The position numbers and the translations under genes are program-made. From positions 22,239,335-22,303,334 of the forward strand of contig CM059977.1 of NCBI GenBank assembly GCA_030490835.1: a DNA stretch of 64,000 bases. The letters run 5' to 3'. The notes under the pieces were generated by a model, which worked only from the letters and a program-made list of their open reading frames with translations, had not been told where the DNA came from and did no database searches. This document shows, in pieces, positions 42,711-52,900 of the stretch. How positions within the stretch are numbered: the first letter of the stretch is position 1; each line of letters opens with the position of its first letter. The DNA is from Annona cherimola (Eukaryota > Streptophyta > Magnoliopsida > Magnoliales > Annonaceae).

Positions 42711-42978
42711 CTCCAGCTTAATGTGAAATTACGTTGAGCCAAACCTCAAGAATAAATCTGCATCAGCAAAAGGTCGAGGAGTTGTTCTAGTTTTTTCACT
42801 CCTTTGTGAGAACTTGTAATTAATTGGAGTTTCCCGACCAACAGATGCAATGGCAAGAAAAGTTTAGAAAAAATAAAATGTCGTTGGAAGTGATTTTTTT
42901 AAATTATTGAGTATTTGCAAAATGGATTATGTAACTTTGTAGAAACTTTAAAACTCTTGATCCGCATGGCCCTTGCAT
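42711..42978 (+). other. 3' flank of the CHORD-like gene
   Basis: Probable 3' untranslated region. An aataaa-type word occurs near 42,751 (caagaataaatctg). No other gene signal. Confidence 0.4.
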
Positions 42979-43320
42979 GTGTCGTCATCATCATCAGCTA
43001 TTTTATACCCGAGTGGGGTCGGCTGTTTTCAAATCTAGGGTCAGTTGTTTTCTGCCTAAGTGTGATATTCAATCATCATCAGCTATTTTCTACTTAAGTG
43101 GGTTGGCTGCATAGATTCTATTGTGCTATTTTTGATGACTTAAGACAATATTCAATCATTTGTAATATTTTCAAATTTTGTTTAATTATTTCTATTCATG
43201 TTTTTTCTGAGTCTCATTCTCATTCTCCTACTACCTTATACTTGAGTAAACTCTACCCTCCTAATCATGCCATTTTAGGCCTTCGTTTAATACGATCAAA
43301 CCTCATTTTATCATTTTAAC
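42979..43320 (-). mobile_element. RTE-type LINE fragment, 3' end, minus strand
   Basis: Read on the minus strand, the right part encodes a remnant of the RLRWF-type tail. The left part ends with cagccgaccccact and a gatgatgatg tail, the same ending as the plus-strand LINE at 20,860-21,660. A second diverged tail lies at about 43,067-43,115, suggesting an internal duplication. Non-coding now. Confidence 0.6.
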
Positions 43321-44049
43321 AACCCCTGCATATGTAAGGTTTGTTTTTTACATACGCTTGTGAGTTTCACCTAAATAGATGCTTGTAGACTTTTTCCAAA
43401 ACTAGATAGCTTAAAAGTTCCTAAAACAAATTTTGCATACTTATCTAGGTGGAGCCCACAAGTTAATGTAAAAATAATTTTAAAAAATGTACATATGCCT
43501 ATGTGGTTAGTTGCATGAAGTCATGTATTTTAAAGAATCTAAGATCTTTGAATGGAAGGTATATCTTCATTTTCTTTATCTCTTATATACAAGAGGACAA
43601 TAGATATTACAATTAAGCACATTCCAAATCCTTATAAAAGGGAGAAAAATTCCTACAAACTCCTATTACTAAGGGGAAATTATAACCCTCACAATAACTA
43701 AGATAGACAGCGAGGCGATGGTCAAACCCTCTACCATGGGCAAATGTGCCCATCGTGCATACCATAACACTGAGGTGCCAGTTGCTCAAATGGAATGTAT
43801 ATCTTCATTTTTAAGATAGCTTCTTAACTTTTAAAGTAATTTTTAAATTTTGAAATACAACTTTTTTATTCTCAGTATATATTATTACAGTTTCATCATA
43901 TTTATCTATTTTATTTAAGCTTCTCAAATGCTCTGGAATAAGCCCCAAGTTAGCTTTTCTATTTGGATGTTATTAGATGGAGAGTAAACAATGTAATTTA
44001 AAATGAAATGAAAAAAAAATATAATAATACCACATAGATTTATCAAGGT
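43321..44049. other. Intergenic, nothing recognised
   Basis: AT-rich. A stretch near 43,700-43,790 (gcgaggcgatggtcaaaccc ... tgaggtgccagttgctcaaa) is less AT-biased and looks like a decayed repeat, but no family was identified. Confidence 0.3.
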
Positions 44050-44335
44050 CGAGTTTTGAAAGTGATAAAACTTTGATGAAAATTTTTACCGTCAAAATTT
44101 TTAAACTCATAAAAAATGAAGTGATGTGAGAGAGATAATAATAAAAAGTAAAGACAATAAAGTTAAAATAAATAGATCGGTTATATAAGTAGATGCATCA
44201 AAATAATTAAAAAGTATGATATTTTTATGGAAAGTAGCGTAGTTGTATATAAAATTGTAAAAAATGATTAAAACATAGGTTATTATAGAAAGTGAAAATT
44301 TTAGTTGTAAAAGTTATACAGTTTGCCAAATAGGT
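44050..44335 (+). mobile_element. Decayed Tourist-like MITE (family A)
   Basis: Interior words aagttaaaataaatagatcggttatataagtag and attaaaaagtatgat align with family A, but the terminal repeats are eroded and no target duplication is visible. Confidence 0.55.
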
Positions 44336-44692
44336 CCTAAATCCTGTAAATACACATGTATATTTTTAGACATGGACTATCTATTTATTTTTGATAAACT
44401 TCTCACTTCTAAGTCAACAGCGTTTACTCCAGCGAATATTGTGTGAGAAACATTTAGTTGAAGTGATTTTTTTGTGAAAATGCTTTTTTAGCCAAAGTCA
44501 TTGTAACGATTAAAAAGCTATGTAGGAAATACCAAAACAAAATTAGGGAAGGAAAGGCAAACAAGATTATTTTACCTCTTCAAAAGTAATTCTGATGGAC
44601 GTCAATTGGTCAACTATGATGGCAATGTTATGGAGGCAATTTCTTTCTAAAAGTAGTTAGTGAAAGGAAAGCACCAAATAGGTAAAAATCAA

Positions 44693-46015
44693 GGGTGTTA
44701 CTATTTATAGTTTAATTTTAATCTTAACTTATTTAAAAATTAAACTTTAATTTAAAAAAAACCTTCATCCTAACTCATTTATAATTCATATAATAAATTG
44801 ATTAATGAGTTGTTAATGAGTTTTGTAAGGTCATGTGGCTAATGAAGAGAATAAAAATAGAGAGAAAAGGAAAGAGAGAGAGAGAGAGAGAACAAGTAGT
44901 GACCAGATGAAAAAAAGAAAAATAAAAAGAGAATGAAAGAGGAAGGATGGTTGGATGAAAAAGGAAACAAAAAGGAGGAAATAAGGAGAGAAAAAGGAAG
45001 GGATAGTCTGAATGTAAAAAGAGAGAGGACAAGATGGTTGAATAAAGAAAAAGAGAAAGTGAGATAAAGAAAAACAAGTAGCGGTGAGATGAAGAGAGAA
45101 GAAAATAAGAAGAGATGGATAATGGTGGGATGGTTGCATAAAAAATAAAAAAAGGGAGAATAGGGAGAGAAGGAGGAGGGGATGGTCAATATAAAAAGAG
45201 AAAAGGGGATGGAAGGGATTAAGAGGGGGAATGGTTGGATGAAGAAGGAAAGAGAAAGGGGGAATAGAGAGGGGGGGGGGGGGGAGGAGGGGATGGTCGG
45301 ATGCAAAGAGAGGAGAGAATGGTTGGATGGAAAATGAGAGAGAAAGATGAGATAAATAGAGAGAGGAAAAACAAGTGGCAACGAGATGGAGAGAGAAGAA
45401 AATAAGAAAAGACCCACAGAGGGGGGAATGGTTGGATGAAGAAGAAAAGAAAGAAGGGGGGATAGAGAGAGGGGGGATGGGATGGTCGAATCCACAGAGA
45501 GAGGGGGAGAAAGGGAAGTTGAGATGGTCGAATGAAGAAGGACAGTGAGAAGGGATGAGACAGTTGAATGAAATGAAGGAAAGAGATGCAAAAAGGAAAA
45601 TAAGGAGAGATGGAAAATGGAAGGACAATAAAAGGAAAGAGAGAGGGGAGGAATATGGAAACAGGAAACAAGAATGGTGAGAAAGAGAAGAAGACACGTA
45701 GAGGAATGGGATAGTTGTAGACAGAAAGAGATGAAGTTTACTCGCAGTAGTATGTAGTAGGGACAGTTTGAAGATGGGCAACGACAACGCCGAAGCAGGG
45801 AAGATAAAAGAAACAGTAGGAAGAAATCAATATAAATCAATTTAGGGTTTACAATAACATTTATCCAATTATAAATTTCCAATTTTAATCTGTTTATTTA
45901 TTTAAATAATTGAATAGCTGGCGAACTATAATTATTTATTTAAAATTTTTATCTAGAACTCATTTATAAACGTGTTAGATAGGCGAGTCAACAAGTTAAC
46001 CATGACCATTAATAC
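44693..46015 (+). mobile_element. GA-cored DNA element (copy 3) with 0.95-kb polypurine tract
   Basis: Left end agggtgttactatt and right end ttaaccatgaccattaata match the ends of copies 1 and 2. Between them, about 44,850-45,790 is almost pure A and G on the plus strand, built of irregularly repeated words such as gatggttggatgaa, gagagaagaaaataag and aacaagt(a/g)g. One run of 14 G is at about 45,271-45,284. The minus-strand open frames across it are low-complexity artefacts of the tract. Confidence 0.65.
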
Positions 46016-46417
46016 TTTTATTAAAAATTTTGATGTGCCCTTCCAATAAAATTACTATGTTGTTTTCCAGGCTTATTTTGCCAGCTTCAATGAAGATTTG
46101 TTTTTTTTATTGTAGTATAAAAATAATTTTCATCTAATATCTAACCTGCACCTACTTTAAAATGTTTATAATCATCAATGAAATATGAAATTAGTTGAAT
46201 TCATTCACAAATTTATTAAACTATTAACAATTTAATATAATTATGGCTCCTAATCCAAAGCACTTGGTCCACTAACTCATTGTTTATTTTTTTGTTTTAT
46301 TACCAATATGTAGCCTCAAGCATGATTTTCTTATATATACACATTTATTAATTTTTTATTTAAAATAAAATTAAAATTGTAAAATTATATATATATGTTA
46401 TATATGGAATCTTGATA

Positions 46418-46744
46418 TGTGACCTTGGTAGGTTGCTTAAGTTAAGCCTTACTTAGGCCGACCTAAAAAATATATATTTTTATTTTTATTAGTTTTTTAT
46501 AAACTTATAAAGTTAAGTGTCTTTAATTTATAAGCTAAATTTTACTATTTTTTGATTTTTTAAATATTTCTTTTTATTTACTTTTCAAAAAATATTTTTT
46601 TAATTTTTAAACATAGTGACATTGTCATAATTTTCTAAATACTAAAAGTATCTAAAAATTGTCAAACTTAGCTTATAAATTAAAGACACCTAACTTTATG
46701 AGTTCGTAAAAAAAATTTTTTAGGCCGGCCTAACTAGATCACAA
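46418..46744. mobile_element. Fold-back element
   Basis: Ends tgtgaccttggtaggt... / ...ggcctaactagatcaca are inverted. Inner arms aaagttaagtgtctttaatt and aattaaagacacctaacttt are nearly exact reverse complements. Same overall design as family B but with different end words. Confidence 0.65.
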
Positions 46745-47870
46745 CTACAAAATCTTTATGCTTGAGTCACATATTAATGGAAAAAAATTCTAAAAATAAA
46801 AAAGTGGGTCAGTACAGGCGGAGCACCACTAGATCTGGGCCCTATAATTATTTATTTATGTAGGTGTTTTAAATAATATAGATATTGAATTAACAATATT
46901 CTATATATAAATAAAACATATTTACTAAGTCGATTTTACAAATTTGTATCTTTTATCAAGAAGTCGTCACAATAATATTTAATTTGGATTAAAATTTGCT
47001 TTTTAGTCAAAAAAATAACTTTGATTATAATGAGCAGATAGTGATTTGATCTTCGAAGTGGACCCAAACTGCAGTGAAGGCGCCAAAATCTTCAAGAATG
47101 CCTGTGTAATAGAAGCATTGAGGAACCATTCAATGAAAACATTTCTATGAGTAACGATTCCCTACAAGCATCTTGCATAAGAAACAAATCCTTGACAGGT
47201 AATAATAATAGAAAAATAAGATAATTAGAATTTCAAACTATTTAAAAACTTTAGCAACATACCGAACACAATGTTTTGATTTGGTAACAAAAGGAAAGGG
47301 TAAAAATTTCTTTCTCCACTTTTATGCTCATTTCGTTGTGATGTTATATTTTAAATGTCTAATTACTTTGTTTTTCTATTATTATGCTTATACTTTTATG
47401 CATTTAAAAAATAGAAAGTGAAGAATTACTGCCACAGAATCTAGCCCCCTTTTTATATAATTATCATATTTTCTCCTATCTTTTAATACAATTACTATAT
47501 ATTTTTTATCAATCTTATAATATTACATCTTATTTCAATTCATATTGCAAATCAAACTCGAGAATCCATACATCTTATCTCATTTCATATTATAAAGGAA
47601 AAATTCAACATTTGTTGCCCTCCCTACCAAGGATACAATAATGAAAGACAAAGCTCTCATAATGGAATTGATTTCACGACTAGCGAGTACTAATCCGAAT
47701 ACTATAAGTAGACAATTATTGTCTATTTTAACTTTATTTCATTCACATTAATTATTACTCTTACATTATCACATTATTCTATCACTTCTTTTAAATTTTT
47801 CTCAAAATTTTTACCAAATTTCCCAAATGCTAAACTCACTATTAAATTGTTCTTTCATACTTTCCATATG
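46745..47870. other. AT-rich spacer, nothing recognised
   Basis: No gene, RNA or clear repeat boundary. It contains a short direct duplication of catcttat(c/t)tcatttcatat-type words near 47,525 and 47,570. Confidence 0.4.
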
Positions 47871-48294
47871 AGAGTGATCATATTAGCTTAGGCTGAACAA
47901 ATGTCTTGCTTTGCTCATCTCAAAAACTCATTTATAAAAAGTATTTTTTGCTTTTTTCTTTATAAACATATTTATCCAAGTGTATTTAATATATAAAACA
48001 AGTTTTACCGTTTTTGGGATATGTTTATATATATTTTTGACATTTTTAAATATCTATATGTATTTTTAGATTTTAAATATCTATGTGTATTTTAAATACA
48101 CATACACATATAGATATTTAAAAATCTCAAAAAATATATAAATATATCCAAAAATAATAAAATTTAGTTTATACGTTAAATATACTTAGATAAAGAAGTG
48201 TATGAATAAAAAATAAAAAAAATTGTTGCAAATGGAGTTTTTGAGTTGGGTTAAGTGGGTATTTGCTTAGCTGAAGCTAACAGGATCATTTCTC
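47871..48294. mobile_element. Fold-back MITE (Mutator-like family B)
   Basis: Ends agagtgatcatattagctt and aagctaacaggatcatttct match the 3462-3862 element. Long inner arms (aacaagttttaccgttttt / aaaataataaaatttagttt) are inverted. A small extra palindrome at 48,055-48,120 repeats atctatatgtatttt words. No 9-bp duplication was confirmed. Confidence 0.65.
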
Positions 48295-48660
48295 TATATG
48301 TATTATCTTTATTCTTATGAACATATCTATTCTTATAGATATAATAATTATTTTTTTTTAGTGTTGCATGTTTTTTTGTTTTTTGCATCCAAATATATTT
48401 AGTTTATATATCAAAATTTATTATTTCTAAAATCTTATACATTTTTTAATAAAATTTTAAAAAATTCACTCTTTTCTTGCGGGGAATATGAAAAGTATGA
48501 AATTGTTTTATTTTTGGACATTTATAAAAATGTACAAAATTTCAGAAATTGTAAATTTTAATATATGGAGTAAGTATACTCGAGCCGACGTGAAAAATGG
48601 AAAGAAAACGTACATATGCCAGTATGTGCTGGCAGTCCTATTATTATTACCGATCATTAC

Positions 48661-48951
48661 GGGTGTGTTTGGTTAGTGGTAAAACTTTTGATGAAAAGTT
48701 TTTGCAGTAGAAGTTGTCAAATTGATAGAAAATGATGTGATATAATAGGAGTAATGATGAGGAGTAAAGAGAATAAAGTTAAAATAGATAGGTTAGTTGT
48801 ATGGGTAGTTGTGTAGAAATGATTGAAAAGTAGGGTAGTTTGTATAGGAAAATGTGAAAAAATAATTAAAAAATAGAGTAGTTATGGAGAGTGAAAAGTT
48901 TTGGATTGAAAAGTTTTGGTTGACATTTTTTTGCGCCAAACAAACGCACCC
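48661..48951 (+). mobile_element. Tourist-like MITE (family A), 291 bp, best preserved
   Basis: Starts gggtgtgtttgg and ends ccaaacaaacgcaccc, with TAC flanking both sides (48,658-48,660 and 48,952-48,954). It has the full family interior (gataggttagttgtatgggt, gtgtagaaatgattgaaaag). This is the best copy from which to describe the family. Confidence 0.8.
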
Positions 48952-49120
48952 TACGTTTGTCACGTTACATTACATCATTTTCTTAATTTTAAAATTTTTT
49001 CTTTATAAGTTTGTGCTAATTTTCCCTCGTTTTTAAATGGAACCTGATGGACTTCATATCTTTTTTTTTTTAAAATTTCAAAATGAAGCAGTTCACATGA
49101 TTTTTATAAACGTTTTTTTT

Positions 49121-49571
49121 ATGTTTCGCGTAAACTTTTATAAATTTTAGTATTTATATATTCATTCTGAAAATATTAAATTTTTACAACATATAAATTT
49201 TGACTGCATCGTAAATAATAATTGTAAATGGTTTAGATTTGAAAGTAAATAATATATTAATGATTTGAAAATAAATATAACGCAGTTGAAAAATAATATT
49301 CAAAGAGCAACCATGGACCTTAAGATCATTACCAAAATATTTTTATTTTTTTATGTTTCGCGTAAACTTTTATAAATTTTAGTATTCATATATTTATTCT
49401 GAAAATATTAAATTGTTACAACATATAAATTTTGGCGGCATTGTAAATAATAATGGTAAATGGTTTAGATTTGAAAGTAAATAATATATTAATGATTTGA
49501 AAATAAATATAACGCAATTGAAAAATAATATTCAAAAAGCAACCATGGAGCTTAAGATCATTACCAAAATT
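49121..49571. repeat. Tandem duplication, period 232 bp
   Basis: 49,121-49,339 and 49,353-49,571 are near-identical (atgtttcgcgtaaacttt ... cttaagatcattaccaaaat). It lies about 350 bases upstream of the makorin start codon. Confidence 0.9.
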
Positions 49572-49923
49572 ATTTTTCTCAATGTTCCGTTGCTGTATTA
49601 TAAAAAATTAAAAAATCGTTAATTAGTTTTCACTTTTTAAGCGTGCTCTCTCTCAGCCTCAGGCCCTCCCGACGGATCATCGGACGACGCGTCGCACGCC
49701 TGCCACAATTCCTGCGAAGGCGCAAGTTCCTTTCAAGCGATCGAATATCCTCATTAGCCGGGTGGATTCTCGTCCGGAACTCACACCATCTTGTCAAGTC
49801 CTACGCCAACCGCTAAAACCCTAGGAATTCCCTCTTTTATCTCAGACTCCGGCAATCTCGCTCCTTCTCTTCGCCCTCCTCGTTTGAATATTTGAACCTC
49901 CGGCCAATTCATCTTCATCCGCC
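49572..49923 (+). promoter_or_regulatory. Promoter and 5' leader region of makorin
   Basis: A sharp change from AT-rich to GC-rich sequence at about 49,640 marks the gene's 5' side. A CT-rich patch (ctctctctcag) is at 49,647. The first coding ATG is at 49,924. No TATA box is clear. Confidence 0.4.
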
Positions 49924-52900
49924 ATGTCAAGGAGGTAATCTTTCTCCCACCTGTTTCTCCATCGATTCCCAATTTGCAGCCCAACATCGCTCAAATCTTG
50001 CAATTTTTGATGTCTTTACCCGCCCTTTCTTTGTCCAATTCATGGTAATTTTGATCGCTCGTTCAATGTCTAAACATGGGATTTTAGGTTTCGGCGATTG
50101 CTAGATTAATTTTTTTTCTTCATGCGTGCTTTGATTCCTTGGACGACCCGTTGTCAGGTTCCACCTGTTCTCCTCGCGGCTTCCGAAGTTCAATCCCTCC
50201 CCCCCCTCCCCCCCCCCCCCCCAAAAAAAAAAAAAACTTTCAGGCTTAAAATACGATTTGGCACAATATGCCCTCCAATTGCGTGTTCTATATTGCCGAA
50301 ACCTGAAATTCAGCTTTAATTGATAATTCTCGATGGCTGTAGGCCATGTTCGATTTGTTCGGGAAGCTGGATTTTTATGATGGGGAATTTAGAAGCTGTA
50401 ATAGCCTTTTGGGGTATTCTATATTCATAGGAGACTGAGCTTGGGTTGCTAAGTCAGGCCAACTCCCCTGTCATGGCAAGCATGTGATGCTCAGATAATA
50501 TGAATTATAGTTCTTCTCAGCATAAGCTTTGTCCCCAGAATATGTCATGTGATCGTTTGGCAACCTATAGAATTTGCCCACTTACCAATCTCTAGGTAGG
50601 AAGTGCTATATGGTGCAATTTTCTTCAGAAAGTGCTAAGGATGGTGACATGGATCTTCCTTTAGTCGTTTGGATGTGTACATTGGAGAAACGAAAATTTT
50701 TCTGCAAAGAGTTTTTGTGATGTGTGTGTTTGCTGCTAATGGTAGGATGGTGCTAAAGCCTGGATGAGGTCCTTTACATAATTCAGATGGCTAATTCGTT
50801 GTCCAAACAATTTGTCTCTTGACATGTGGTCCTCGAGATAATGCTATTATTATGCGTTGATGTCATACCCGGTTTGTGAAATGCCGATTCTATGAAGCGG
50901 CCTTTTCAATGGAAAGATTGGCACCTCATTAGCGGGATCTTGAAATGTTTAATTAGAAGAAGGGTGGCAGGCTTCTCCTCTGAACATAAATCCTAACATG
51001 CCAGTGGTCATATGTGAAGACGAGTGCTTTATCATGAGTTTTTTCAATTTTGACTTATAGTAGGGGATAAAATTGTGCTTTCAATTTCTTTTGTAGAAGC
51101 TTCATTATTGTGGTCATCAGGATCTGTGAAGCTCATTTATTGGATTTATTGTTGTCTGATAGTTCTTGAGATCATTCAGAAACAAATTGTTACGTGTTTA
51201 GCTCTACTGCAGTTCTTATTAGCTATTAGAGTACTGGTTTTCATTTTCCAGGGTTCTTTGCAAGTTCTTTATGCATGGAGCTTGTCTAAAAGGGGAGCAC
51301 TGTGAATTTTCGCATGACTGGAAAGATCAGCCGAACAATGTAAGCGGTCCTGCTTTAGATTTCCCATTAGATCTTCTAAGGTGCATGCATACTTCATAAT
51401 TCTCAGTATTAGTTACTTTTGTTGATTTTATTTTCAGGTTTGTACCTTTTATCAGAAAGGTGTGTGCTCTTATGGAAGCCGTTGCAGGTATGATCATGTG
51501 AAAGCAGCTCGTCCACAAGCTTCAATCTCTTCATCATCAAATTCTCAACTGCATCTAGTTTCAGATCCTAATCAAGCCAGTCATTCTTTTCGGATTTCTT
51601 CTGCCACCGATACTTCATCAGTCTTGGCCAATCCTGTGGAGCTGTCAGCTTTGAGCAAACCATTTTTCCCTCTAGAGAAGCAGGCGTGGAGTCAAGATTC
51701 TGAAGATTATGCTATTTCAGAAGATGGTAACTATGATGATTTTAAATCTCTTTCGCCTTCCGAGCAACCCATCTGTGCATTTGCTGCTGCTGGGAAGTGT
51801 CCTCGTGGAGAAAGTTGCCCCCATATTCATGGGGACTTATGTTCCACATGCGGAAAGCATTGCTTGCATCCATATAGGCCAGATGAAAGAGAGGAACACA
51901 TAAGATTGTGTCAGATAAATAATAGACGCCTTGAAGCATTGAGGCATAGTCAAGAGATAGAATGCAGTGTATGCCTGGACAGAGTACTTTCAAAAGCTAC
52001 ACCTGCTGAAAGAAAATTTGGTCTACTATCTGAATGTGATCATCCATTCTGCATATCATGCATTCGTAATTGGCGAAGCAATTCTCCAAGCTCTGGTATG
52101 GATGTCAACAACACATTAAGAGCGTGTCCTATATGTCGCAAGCTCTCATACTTTGTCATTCCGAGTGTCATTTGGTACTCTTCAAAAGAAGAAAAACAAG
52201 AGATAATCAATAACTACAAAGCCAAACTCTGGTACAATGATACTCCTATCCAACATTTTTTTTCCTATTTATGAAGATTTGTTCTTGCCACCAATTGGTT
52301 ACATCTTATTCTCATTGATTCGTGCTTTTTCTAGGTATGATGATTAGTTCTTGCCACCAATTGGTTGCATCTTATTCTCATTGATTTATGCTTTTTCGAT
52401 GTATGATGATTAGTTCTTGCCCCAAATTGGTTGCATCTTATTCTAATTGATTTATGCTTTTTCTATTTATGATTATTAGTTCTTGCCACCAATTGGTTGC
52501 ATCTTATTCTCATTGATTTATGCTAAATCAATGAAATACATTGAGAATTTTTAAAAATTATTATGATCGTGGTGGAAGACATGAATGTTTTATATATTAG
52601 GCAGTAAACTGTAGCTGGTGATTGTATTAAAAAACAATAATAGCAGTTTGGAGAGTATTGTGACATATTAGCTGTATACCATGTGCCAACACTGCAACGT
52701 TTTTGTTGAAATGGAAGCACCACTTAAAGCTAAACATTAAAAGGTGTGGGATGTGGGGAGGGTGAGATGCATGCAACTACACTTTCATTTTTTGAAAAGG
52801 TTGTTTCTGAAACATATTTGGCTAACGCGCGAAACTGTTTGACTCATTGGTAATTGCAATTGAAGAAAGGGTATATGCAGACTGCAGTGATGCAAATAAC

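Noticed and set aside
44831..45882. Long minus-strand open frames (over 300 codons) rich in Ser, Phe, Leu and Pro
   Set aside because: They are translations of a polypurine tract on the other strand. Two frames overlap over the same DNA and both are low-complexity, which is what a stop-poor GA tract gives.
52266..52525. Regularly spaced repeats as a CRISPR array
   Set aside because: Whole 66-base units repeat with no unique spacers, inside an intron of a plant gene.
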